A stretch of DNA of 64,000 nucleotides, taken from assembly GCA_003255025.1 (NCBI GenBank), contig QANY01005361.1:647388-711387 (forward strand), in the 5' to 3' direction. Origin of the DNA: Datisca glomerata (Eukaryota > Streptophyta > Magnoliopsida > Cucurbitales > Datiscaceae). Shown here in pieces: positions 46,983 through 57,443 of this stretch (position 1 is the stretch's first letter; the number at the start of each line of letters is the position of its first letter). The notes below the pieces were generated by a model. It ran no database searches. It worked only from the letters and a program-made list of their open reading frames with translations, and was not told the DNA's origin. Made by a program: the position numbers and the translations under genes.

Positions 46983-47373
46983 GGATAAGGGAAAAGGGAA
47001 ACTAAAAGGAAAAAGTATAGCTATAGTGAAGGCAAAACCATCTCCAAGCACACCTGCTAATATGTTGGAGGAGCAAACTACTATTAGTAATGTATCGAAA
47101 AAGGCTGATAAAAAGGTATGTATATATATATATATATATTAAGTCTGCATACAAATTTGTTTCATATGTTATAAACCATATTAATTTTACTATTATATCC
47201 AAACACAACCAAAAAGAACAAGTCAAAGACTAAAAAGTCTTGCTTCAATTTCTATCTCTGATGCTGACAATACTGATGATAGTATTGAGCGTTACAAAAC
47301 GTCAATAACTCCAGCAACAACATATATAATCAAGTCTGTCAAGAAAGCTCAGCACACTACTGATGAAGATGAG
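46983..47373 (+). other. exon-like coding fragments of unknown protein
   Basis: Segment A (46983-47115) is preceded by ATACAG and followed by GTATGT and reads DKGKGKLKGKSIAIVKAKPS then PSTPANMLEEQTTIS. Segment B (about 47187-47373, followed by GTACGC) reads QTQPKRTSQRLKSLASISIS then DADNTDDSIERY and KKAQHTTDEDE. Both are lysine/serine-rich and hydrophilic with codon-like composition, suggesting a nuclear or DNA-binding linker region of a gene or transposon protein. The acceptor of B and the phase across the intervening ~70 bp could not be made consistent, and no other exons were found. No family is recognised. Confidence 0.3.
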
Positions 47374-47400
47374 GTACGCAATCATATTGTATCATTACTT

Positions 47401-47440
47401 TTGTGTGTGTGTGTGTGTGTGTATGTGTGTGTGTGTGTAT
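47401..47440. repeat. (TG)n microsatellite
   Basis: Imperfect TG/TATG run directly after exon-like segment B; a (TA)n run also lies at 47120-47140. Confidence 0.9.
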
Positions 47441-47849
47441 AATATGAGTTGTCACTATAAATTGATGGTGACAACTTAAATGTATATTATATAAATCGTA
47501 AATATAATGTATTATAAAATATATACCATGAATTAAACTCTGTTTTGAGTTTTTTATAATATATATTGAATGTTTGTTATCGAATAATAGTTCATATGAT
47601 GTATGTTATTATAATCTTCAAAAAAAAATTTCATTCGTTTCGTAGATTGTTGTTGCAGCCTAATTGAATTAATGATGTGTGTATATTCTTATAGCGGAAT
47701 CGTGGTGAATGGTAAATTTGATTGATTCCTAACTAACATGGTGCATATTTTTATGTTGAATTTCTGTTTCTTTTTTTCATCGGAGTGCTTTTGTGTTTTG
47801 ATCATTTATGTTTTTGCTTTGGTTATAATATTTTTTTAGACTTATTTAT

Positions 47850-49956
47850 TGTTGGTCGTCGTGGTGCATGTGCGATGGAAGTGTGTGGCACGCAGTCAAT
47901 TAAAACAATTAACCTTTTGATTAAAGATCCAATTTTTTAATAAAATAAAACTTGCGCAACGTCACGATAACCAAATAAATAAAATTTATTGAAAACTCTT
48001 TCAATCAGTAGGTTTCATTATATATTTATATATATTAAATCTACAACATAGAAGGTTTGTAATAATATACCTATTATACTCTTAATCAAGCATCCTTGCA
48101 AAACTGATGGATCATCCATTCCACGAAACTCCAACAATCAGTAGACTTCGAGATCCACACTAAGATCTTCCAAATCAATCTTTAACACACTAGCACATGT
48201 GTGGGCACGTGAAATATTACAAGACACTTTTCCTGTCGCTAGTTGTTCTCAACACATGAGATCTAGAGATTTACTGAGAATGACATTTTTTAGACGATTC
48301 TGTAAAAGAACGTGATGATTATTCTTTTAGAGATTTTATTAACTACTAATCGTAGAGAAAAATCACTCTAAGCAATTGTGTTCACAACTCAATTTTCTGA
48401 TTGATCAACTGATGATCTGATCAACTCATTCATCAACTAAGGCCATTTGAAAAAAATATTTATCTTATTCTAAATAATGGCGTATCAGATATTTAGGGAT
48501 AGTTAAATTTAAAAAATTAATATTTAATTTCAAATCACCTCACGACACCCATGCCTCACGACACCACTGTAGTGTCGTGTGGCACTACAGAGTTGCACCC
48601 CCACTACTATAATGTCACGTGGCACTACAGTAGTTCATGTCAATCTTTGATACTCAATCAGTGATTGACACGCGACAACTACTGCAAATTAAATATTTAT
48701 TTTAATCAAATAAGTATCTAGATATCAGTTAATTCAAAATTAATATATCTGATTATCCCTATCAACTAAATTATCTATTATTTCACAGATAACAGATTTA
48801 GTTGATCCAAAATATTATCTAATAATAATTTAATTATCTAATTTTATAAATTAGATATTCTGTCTCACTTATCGATAATTATATATATATATAATTCAAT
48901 TAATTAATCACGCATAATTATCTCATTATATGCACTTGTCTCAGAATAAAAATTCATTTACAAGTTAGTCCTTTCACATGTCCTGAAATATTCTCGCTCT
49001 AAATTGCGCAGTATAGAGGTGACTTGGGGACCATGAACCTATAATCCTAAGCTTCAATAAATCATATTATTAATTAAACGCTTATTTATTAATTTCATTA
49101 TTGTTCTGCTATAAATATGGAATTGAACTCTTAGTGATTATAAAATATTTTTATAGAGTATTCTCATATAGTCCACTGATATAACCATTTCATGTAGTTT
49201 TATCCTCCAACTATTGGTTCCTAAATTAGAGTTGATCAAAGTTACCATTTTATCCCTCTAAATACCTATTGATCCTTAAGTACCATTAATCTAATAGTGA
49301 ATGACTAATTTATAATCTTATTATAAATTTGAGTCCAATAACCATTGAGTTCCAGAATTAACACTTAAGAAAACTCATATACGATCCGTTAAGAAAGCTT
49401 GGATTATAAATATTGTAAAATCATGTTCTCAGCCATCTATATCACTGAATCTCCAAAATAAAAATCACTAGTATGTTTTACAAACAAACCTTAACGAGTG
49501 AATCAAAAAATCCAGTAGGCATGCATAGAAATCCATGACTACTAAGGATTTAGGTTAATCGACATATGATCATCGAATTGATGTGTATTAAATCTTTATT
49601 ATAAACAACATGTTGATAAAGATATTAATTCACATCGGCCCAATCATATATAATCTCATTATATAAAGTACATTCACTAAGATGTCTATCCACATCAATG
49701 ATACATATCTAGATCACACACATTCATATTGCTTAGTGAACCATACTAGCAACCATTCATTAAAGATTTCATACTTTAATATGTTGTTAATAATTTTATT
49801 CATTATCTATGATCTTAATCATCTCGTATTAATACAAGATTATAGTCTCATTAATGAATATGAAATTTTCAGATATTTATATAAATTATTCAATAATAAT
49901 TTAAAAGAACACTTATAAGAAAACTTTAATCCTCATTTAGGGCATAACCCCCAACA
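47850..49956 (-). repeat. 2.1-kb 3' LTR of a Ty1/copia element
   Basis: On the minus strand the LTR begins TGTTGGGGGTTATGCCCTAA at 49956, directly after a polypurine tract (CAAGTGGAAGAT) downstream of copia RNase H. The matching inverted terminus (plus-strand TGTTGG) is at 47850, giving 2107 bp bounded by TGTTGG...CCAACA. The far end rests only on this terminal match. It contains a short hairpin (CACGACAC...GTGTCGTG, 48557-48579). No genes; the open frame at 49682-49918 is spurious. Confidence 0.65.
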
Positions 49957-50261
49957 ATCTTCCACTTGCCCTAAAGTAAATGTGGCATCTCTCTTAATCT
50001 CATGTAACGCACGCGACCCTCAAATGACTTCGCAGGAAGTGTCTTTATAAATAGATCAGCCATGTTATGTTCCGACGCTATTTTCATAACAGTCGCACCC
50101 CTTGATGCACGATAACAATATGATATTTCCTCTCTATGCATTTTCCCCTCTTGTGACTCCTTGGTTCCTTAAAATTTGCTACATCCTCACTGTTATCATG
50201 TACAGATCAGTGACTTGTTCATATCTGAAACTACTTTCAGATCAGTATAGAACTTTCTAAG

Positions 50262-53067
50262 TCATACCGCTTCTTTCGCAGCTTCACAAGCCGCTATATA
50301 TTTCTCTTCCATAGTGGAATCTACAATGCTAGATTGTTTAATACTTTTCCAGACTATAACTCCTCCACTTAGGGTGAATGCAGATCCAGACGTCGACTTC
50401 CGATTATCTCTATCTGATTGAAAATTAGAATCAATATATTCAGTGGGGTTTAGGTCTCCACCTGAATAAATAAGAATATAGTTTGTCGTTCTCCTAAGAC
50501 ACTTGATAAAGTGCTTTACTGTAATCCAATGTTCCAAACCTGGATTTGATTGATAACGACTGATAATTTTCACTGTAAAACAGATGTCCGGTCTCGTACA
50601 CAATATGGCATACATGATACTTCCAACTGCTGAAATATAGGGAACCTTTCTCACATCATCTTCCTCTTGATGTGTCTTAGGACATTGTTCCTTGGAGAAG
50701 ACAAATCCATGTTTGGTCGGTAGTTGACCTTTCTTGAAATTCTCCATAGAGAATCTCTCCAGCATCTTATCAATATAAGATGCTTGAGAAAGTGTCTAGA
50801 GCTTGTTCTTTCTATCCCTTAGGATTTGGATGCCTAGAACATAGCTCGCATCTCCCCAATCTTTCATTTGAAATTTTTCAGCCAACCACTTCTGTACTTT
50901 TGACAAAGTTTCTATATCATTCTCAATTATTATAATATTATCAACATCAAGAACGTAGAAAACTAATATCTGATCTTTGATGTATTTATAAACACAAGTT
51001 TCATCAACATTTTTTCTCGAAGCCATAAGATTTTATAATCTCATCAAAGGTAAGATTCCAAGATCTAGACACTTACTTTAATACATAAATGAATTTAAGC
51101 AAACTGCATACTTTCTAATATTGTCCCTTTTGTACGAACCCTTTCTAGTTGGATCATATAGATGCTTTCTTCAAGAGAGCCATTCAAAAAATTTATCTTG
51201 ACGTCCATTTACCATATCTCATAGTCAAAACTAGCAGCTATGGACAAAATGCTGCAAATGGATTTGAGCATGGTCACATGGGAGAATATCTATTCATAAT
51301 CGACTCCCTCTCTTTGTGCATAACCCTTGCCTGCCAACCATGCATTGAAAGTCTCTCTTTCCCATCCGCACCTTTTTTCTTCTTGAAGATTCCTTTACAT
51401 CCAATTGGCCTGACATCTTCAGATGGATCTATAAGTTTCTAGACGGAATTGGAATACATAGATTCCCTTTTCTGGTTCATAGCATCTTGCCATTTCACCT
51501 TTTTAAGATCATCCATTGCTTCTTCATAAGTCGTCCTTATAAGTGTCTGACACTAGGACATGTCGTCCTTATAAATGTCTGACACTAGGACATGTGCCTC
51601 TAATTCGTAGCGAACTGGTTCTCCATAATCCACCCACTACAACGTTGCACCAAACTGGGGTTTCTTTTGCAGAAACTGTTGTTTTCTTTGGTTTGTCATT
51701 TATTAGTAGAAATTGAAGATGGTCTGTGCTCACCAGTCGTTAATTTCTTGAGAACTACCTTGTTACGAGATTTGTAGTTTTGCATATAGTCGTGCTCAAA
51801 GAAGGTTGCATTTATCGATACAAACATATTTTTGATCATTGTGACTATAAAAGTACCAACCTCTAGTCTCTGGAGCATAGCCTACGAATATGCATATCTC
51901 AGACCTTGAGCCTAACTTTTCGGTCTTGGGTCTAAGAATGTGAGTTGGACACTCTTATATATAGAAATGACACAAACTAAGTTTGGAGTCATTCTATAAC
52001 TCTAAAGGTGTCTTGCATTAGGTAAGTATAACCATATCTTCAGCAATCATCAATAAAAGTGATGAAATATGAATATCCACCTCTAGCTTGACATTCAAAA
52101 TGTAAGTTCCCATGTGTAGTCCATAACTCCAAAATGTAAGTGACAGTGATGAGTAATTTAACAATGGCCTAACCATATCCAATAATATTCAGATTCTCCT
52201 GTCTACAACACCATTTTGCTGTGGTGTTCCAGGTTGGGATAGGATTTCACACTCTAACAAATAATCCTCGACTTTGAAATCTTAGTATTCACCGCCTCGA
52301 TCTGATCGAAGCGTTTTCAACGATTTACCTAATTGCTTTTCAGCTTCAGCTTTGAATTCTTTAAAATTTTTAAAAGTTTCAGACTTTCTTTGCATTAGGT
52401 AAGTATAACCATATCTTGAGTAATCATCAATAAAAGTGATGAAATATGAATACCCACTTCTAGCTCGTACATTGATTGGTTCACGGACATCACTATGCAC
52501 TAGCTCAAGTGGTTCTTTAGCCCTTTGGACATTTTCGGAGAAAGATCTCTTGGTCATTTTACCCTCTAGACATAATTCATAAACAATAAGAGTTTCAACT
52601 TTTAGTTCTCTCAAAACACCATATTTTGTTAACCTAATTATTTATCTAGATTAATATGTCTCAACCTAAGATGCCAAAGATATGTGTCATTATCATCATG
52701 AGAACCTATATGTCGTTTGTTACTTTTAGGTTTTGCTATTTTAAATAATTCAGAATTATTTAATACGCGTTCAGCCAGTTTAAGCATATACAATCCATTT
52801 ATAACTTTTGCATGACAAATATCGAATATTTTCTTTGAAATGATACTTTTATTAATAAAAGATACTTCGAATAATTGTTCTTGCAAAAATGAGAGATATC
52901 AAATTTCTCGAAAAATTAGGAATATAATAAATATCGTTCAAAACTAAATAATTATATCCAAAAAGTAGGACTGTCCCTAATGTTTTAGCTGACACGAGAG
53001 CATCACTGCTAACTCTCAAAATGATCTCACCATCAGCCAGCTCCATTGATGAATCACGCATTTGCAA
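50262..53067 (-). pseudogene. Ty1/copia pol relic: protease, GAG-pre-integrase, integrase, RT, RNase H
   Basis: Reading the minus strand from 53067: the end of the protease (SMELADGEIILRVSSDALVS, then LNDIYYIPNFSRNLIS); GAG-pre-integrase (KVINGLYMLKLAERVLNN, YLWHLRLRHINLDK); integrase core (AKEPLELVHSDVREPINVRA, ITFIDDYSRYGYTYLMQRKS, LRSDRGGEY, 52614-52282). A damaged, partly duplicated stretch follows, then RT (KGFVQKGQY, SRSWNLTFDEIIKSYGF, FQMKDWGDASYVLGIQILRD). The end is RNase H (PYISAVGSIMYAILCTRPDI, YIDSNFQSDRDNRKSTSGSA, STMEEKYIAACEAAKEAV) at 50262. The YVDD box is altered (YVLDVDN). Many stops and frameshifts. gag and the 5' LTR are absent: homology ends at about 53067 next to the palindrome array. 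Confidence 0.9.
51541..51600. repeat. short tandem duplication within the copia relic
   Basis: GTCGTCCTTATAAGTGTCTG followed by ACACTAGGACAT is present twice in a row with one mismatch. A larger internal duplication (about 85 bp, near 52016 and again near 52392) affects the integrase region. Confidence 0.85.
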
Positions 53068-53105
53068 AAAAGAACATACATGAACCCTTCAAATTGTCAT
53101 AAACA

Positions 53106-53550
53106 ACTACTTGAATCTTTCAAGTAGTGACCTAGTGTATGAGTGTTGACTGACAAAAAATAACTACTTGAACCATTCAAGTAGTCATTTTATTTTATGT
53201 AAGGATTTATACAGAAAGCATGCAACTACTTGAAGGGTTCAAGTAGTCAAAAAGTACTACTTGAACCATTCAAGTAGTCAAATTATCTGTACTTGTATCT
53301 GACTACTTGAATATTTCAAGCAGTGATTTTGATTCTGAAAGTCATGACAAGTAACTACTTGAAGGGTTCAAGTAGTTACTTGTTTTGACTTCCAAAATCA
53401 AAATGATTGTTACTTATTTTACTTCCTGAATTAAAATCATTACTTACTTGAAAGGTTCAAGTAGTCAGATACAACTATTTGAACCCTTCAAGTAGTTATT
53501 TTTTCACTTCCAGAATCAAAATCATTATTTGAAAAGTTCAAAAAATAGGA
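53106..53550. repeat. array of about nine short palindromes (ACTACTTGAA / TTCAAGTAGT)
   Basis: Each unit is ACTACTTGAA, three variable bases, then TTCAAGTAGT. Units are at about 53106, 53163, 53225, 53256, 53302, 53354, 53442, 53474 and (decayed) 53524. The spacer bases are TCT, CCA, GGG, CCA, TAT, GGG, AGG and CCC. Spacing is irregular (31-90 bp). Some inter-palindrome sequences (GTTACTT, CTTCCAAAATCAAAATGATT) also repeat. Confidence 0.9.
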
Positions 53551-54278
53551 GAATGAGAATCCGAATGCATCTCGTTGAAGAAAAAGAAAAAGAAAAAGAA
53601 TGAGTCTCGTTAATGAAGAAAAATGGGTCTCGTTGAAAGAGAAGAAGAGTGACTCATTTTTCCACTGAAGAATCATAGAGTCCATTGAATAATAACAAAA
53701 ATAACAATTATGATGAGGAGAAGATGAAGATGAAGATGAAGAAGATGGAGAAAAAGAATATGTGCTTCATTTAATAAAAGAGAATGAGAAGAAGTAGAAT
53801 AAGAATAAATGAATAGATTAATTTGATTGTGCATTGAAAATAAAAGAAAATTTGGTGAGATTATTAATATTTAATTCAATTGTGTGGGTCAGGGTATAAA
53901 ACTTTGATTTTTTAAAAATGGGTAAAAATTCTTAGGTAAAATAAAAAAAGTATATTTATCTAAATAACCCTCAACCAAATACTAACTTATTGCGTTTTTA
54001 TGTGCATATTAATCTAACACTAAAAAGAATAATGAAAAAGAAAATTTCATTGAATGAGAGGAATCTAGCAACTCTATAATGACTATTTATCTACACTTTT
54101 TTTAGATTAACCTCGCATGAAAATACATATATCAAAAAAAAGTTTACATCATATTAACGTACAACATGTCTAAAGATTAATATAAACAGATATCTAGAAA
54201 ACCCTTCTATAAAAACCCCAAAACCCTTTTATAAAAACAACTTAAATGTAAATAAAAGATAAGGCAATGGGAATCTCA
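53551..54278. other. purine-rich then AT-rich upstream region of the hyccin gene
   Basis: 53575-53800 has GAA/AAG-rich runs (for example GAAAAAGAAAAAGAAAAAG). The rest is AT-rich. Distal promoter of the downstream gene is expected here; a TATA-like CATAAATAG lies near 54278. Confidence 0.4.
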
Positions 54279-54407
54279 TAAATAGGGGGTAAGAAATTGC
54301 AATTATAAGTCTCCTTTATTACTTATATTTGGCTCATTAATTGATTTTCTTGGGTCCACGTTCAGAGAGTATTGCCAATCTCATCGTCATCTCCGGTTCC
54401 TCGCCCT

Positions 54408-54410
<3 letters not shown>

Positions 54411-54442
<32 letters not shown>
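54411..54442 (+). repeat. (AG)n microsatellite in the 5' leader of the hyccin gene
   Basis: Sixteen uninterrupted AG units, 37 bp upstream of the start codon. GA runs in 5' leaders are common in plant genes and may bind GAGA-type factors. Confidence 0.95.
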
Positions 54443-54444
<2 letters not shown>

Positions 54445-54478
54445 CTGTGAGAGGGAGGGAAAGGAGGCGACAACAACC

Positions 54479-55744
54479 ATGGACTTCCACCAGAACCATG
54501 ATGACCACAATATCTCTCCTTCTGCATCTTCCTCTTCCGCATCCACCACCGCTCCAAATCAAACCACCGCCCCAGCCTCCGACAACGATCCTATGCACTC
54601 CTGGTGGGAGTCTATATCCAAAGCTCGATCTCGCATCCACGCCCTCTCCTCCATTCTCCCTGTTATCCACTCCGACTCATTTTCTTTTTCCTCCCTTGCC
54701 GACTCTGACCGCCCTGCCCTCTCTCTCCTTTCCTCGCCGGAAGCTTACTCTGTGATTTCCTCCGCTCTCTCTTCCCCTCTTTCTGGCTCTGGATCTGACC
54801 CTCTCTGTCACTGGCTCTATGACACTTTCCTCTCCTCCGATCCCCACCTCCGCCTTGTCGTTCTTTCTTTCCTTCCTCTTCTCTCCTCCCTCTACCTCGC
54901 TCGCGTTCACGCTACTTCCTCCGATTCCCCCTCTCTCCCTTCTCTCGCTGGCTTCGAGGCCGTCCTTCTTGCACTCTATTCCTCCGAGACGAAGTCTCGT
55001 GCCGGGAAGCCTGTACTCGTCTCGATCCCTGATCTTTCACAGCCGTCGCTCTATCACAGCCCTCGTAATAAGCCTAATCCTGCTGCCCTAGCGACATCAC
55101 GGCCGTCTGTCGGGGTTTTGTCCGCTCCACTTGAGCCCCAGGTCGCGGTCAAGTCGACCAAGCGAGCTTGCATTGTCGGGGTGGCGCTCGATTGCTACTA
55201 CAAGCAGATCTCACAGATGCCCAGCTGGTCCAAGCTCGAATTTTGTCGATCTGCAGCTGCTTGGGCCGGTCAAGATTGTTCCTGCAGGAAAGAATTTGAT
55301 AAGGAAGATGAATTAGTGAATTGCAGGTTTTCGGAAGTTGAACCTTTGGAGAATGGGAACGAACTTGAGGATGTTGTGGAAGAGATGGGGGATATGAGGA
55401 TCGAAATATATGAGAATAACTCCACGGATTCAAAATCCAAAGGGTTGAGAATTCCCCTCCCATGGGAACTTTTACAGCCGGTTCTGAGAATTTTAGGGCA
55501 TTGTTTATTGGCCCCATTGAACGCGGAAGAGGTTAAAGATGCAGCTTCAGTTGCTGTGAGGTGTTTGTATGCGAGGGCGTCTCATGATTTGTTCCCACAG
55601 GCTATCTTGGCGAGCCGAAGTCTGATTCAGCTCGATAAGAGGTCCCGTATGGCAGCGAAGGCGGCTGCTGCTACAAGCGCCTCCTCCAATGCCAACACCC
55701 CTAGCAAAGCGAAGAAACCTGAAATCCTATTGGTCTCGAAGTGA
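54479..55744 (+). CDS. hyccin-domain protein (HYC1/HYC2, FAM126 homologue), PI4K-alpha complex subunit
   Basis: Single-exon gene of 421 aa starting at the first in-frame ATG, in strong context (ACAACCATGG); the frame is open further upstream but without an ATG. The N-terminus is disordered and Ser/Thr/Ala-rich. The hyccin-like core starts at SWWESISKARSRIHALSSIL and continues with ADSDRPALSLLSSPEAYSVI, DPLCHWLYDTFLSSDPHLRL, VVLSFLPLLSSLYLARVH, LAGFEAVLLALYSSETKSRA and IPDLSQPSLYHSPRNKPNP. The C-terminal half has LPWELLQPVLRILGHCLLAP and DAASVAVRCLYARASHDLFP then QAILASRSLIQLD. In Arabidopsis, hyccin proteins join PI4Kalpha1, NPG (TTC7-like) and EFOP (EFR3-like) to bring phosphatidylinositol 4-kinase to the plasma membrane. 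The family call is by pattern recognition, and the function is inferred from homologues. The poly-Ser/Ala stretches could vary in length between alleles. Confidence 0.85.
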   Translation: MDFHQNHDDHNISPSASSSSASTTAPNQTTAPASDNDPMHSWWESISKARSRIHALSSILPVIHSDSFSFSSLADSDRPALSLLSSPEAYSVISSALSSPLSGSGSDPLCHWLYDTFLSSDPHLRLVVLSFLPLLSSLYLARVHATSSDSPSLPSLAGFEAVLLALYSSETKSRAGKPVLVSIPDLSQPSLYHSPRNKPNPAALATSRPSVGVLSAPLEPQVAVKSTKRACIVGVALDCYYKQISQMPSWSKLEFCRSAAAWAGQDCSCRKEFDKEDELVNCRFSEVEPLENGNELEDVVEEMGDMRIEIYENNSTDSKSKGLRIPLPWELLQPVLRILGHCLLAPLNAEEVKDAASVAVRCLYARASHDLFPQAILASRSLIQLDKRSRMAAKAAAATSASSNANTPSKAKKPEILLVSK

Positions 55745-57440
55745 CAAGTCATGGATGTTAAATTGTACAGTTTGATGCAGTTGAAGAGCAAATTTTTTGT
55801 AGGAGACCACTGTATGAGTACTTAAAGTCTTTGTATTTTTCTACATTATAGCGTAAATCTGTTTATTTTCGATATTATAGGTTCACTTAAGGATACATAA
55901 CTATATGGACTCCGTCCATCTGCTGTCTTTGATATAAGTTCCATGAGATTTTCAGTGTGCACTTTTATTGTTTGAATTGTGTCTTAACATCAGTGCTGCT
56001 CAACAAGAATGCTAGGAATGATTCGAAAACCAGGAAGCTATCAGAAGTTTCTGCTGCACCTAAGATAATTTGTTTATACTGCTTAAATTGTCTCTTAATA
56101 AATCTGTTCCTGTAAATGATTTTCTTGTGTGATAGATGCTTCATGACTTATGATGGGTTTGATGTACATGCCTCATTTACGTTGTCTTGATTTCTCTCAT
56201 GTGAATAGATGGTGTGAAAAGTTGGATTCTTTTGCTTATGATTCACTTCTTCTCAATGTATTTATTTGTTTGTTATTTATCGTTTCTTACTATATTCCTA
56301 CTTTCAATTACCACATTTAGATTTGTTTCTTTGTTTGATGTATCATCAGTTAAACTTCACTGAAACAAGTGTTGGAAGTAAGGTGTTTATATTGAAGATT
56401 TGGAGTGTTTGATCCAAAAACAGCTATACAGTTCAAATTTGATGTTTAAATAGATGTCAAGTTATGCCCTTTTCTACTGCAGAGTTATGTCATAGAAGTG
56501 CTGAACTGGTAATGGGAGATTAGAAATATGAGGGAACTTGAATTCATTTTGCAGAGGACATGAGGCTGAAGAATGTACTTCCTTGCAGATGAAGGGTTTG
56601 TTACTAGACTTGAGCGATGTTAAACTTGAATATAACTTCACCTGCACTACAATGCGAGTTTTACTTTTTTGGGATCAGTAAAAGTATTAAGTATGACATT
56701 TATGATCTGTTATACTATATTTATGAAATTTGAGGATTGAAGCTCGTGTGTTCTGTGGTTCCAGAAATAGAGAGGAACGATTTGAGATGCCATCATGTAT
56801 GAGTATAGAAATGGAATTACCATTACGCCTCATCAATTACGTGTTGGATGTTTATTATGTATGAGAATCCAGTCGATCTAGCTTCTATGGCCGTTGGTTT
56901 AGAATCGGAACATAAGATCTTAGCTTGTCTATGTCTGGTTCAATATTTCAGCCCCGGTTTTAGATTTCTTTAAATTTGACAATTCTTTCACGAATGTTTA
57001 AATCCAGTTTTGGCATCGGTCGTGGTTTGGTACAGTATACTAATCAGATGTTAGTTCTTAATCTTGTTCTGAATGTGGTAAGACTCTGGATTACCTTTCT
57101 GAGTTCGTGATGGATTGGTTCTTTAAGTGAAGATATTTAGAAACTTAAAGCATGTAAATGCATATATGCATTTCGTTCTATTCCTATGAATACACCAGTC
57201 ATGTGTGATGCACGTATGCTTGGATCTATTATAATTATAATTATTATTATTGTTTATAATCATATTGTATGTATGTGAATTGAAAAGAAATCTATTTAAC
57301 ATCCTCTTATTTGTTTTTCCTGACTAAAATCAAGACAATATTATATATTTTGATTTGTTGATATATTATTATTTAACTAAGTTTTAGAATATTATGCATT
57401 TTCTCAAGAAAAAAATAAGAGTATATAATAAAAATTTGCT
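55745..57440 (+). other. 3' flank of the hyccin gene and intergenic DNA
   Basis: No further coding region was recognised. A possible polyadenylation signal AATAAA lies at 56098-56103. The first few hundred bases are less AT-rich than the downstream part, as expected for a 3' UTR. Confidence 0.45.
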
Positions 57441-57443
57441 CTA

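Noticed and set aside
51149..51442. 97-codon plus-strand open frame
   Set aside because: It lies antisense to the copia reverse-transcriptase relic, which reads clearly on the minus strand.
53106..53550. CRISPR-like appearance of spaced short repeats
   Set aside because: Spacers are irregular, repeats are palindromes with variable centres, and the genome is plant nuclear; no Cas genes.
54341..54478. 46-codon in-frame extension upstream of the hyccin start
   Set aside because: It begins at TTG, not ATG, and runs through the (AG)n leader repeat; there is no upstream in-frame ATG.
54362..54910. minus-strand open frames opposite the hyccin gene
   Set aside because: Antisense by-products of Ser/Pro-rich, CT-rich coding sequence.
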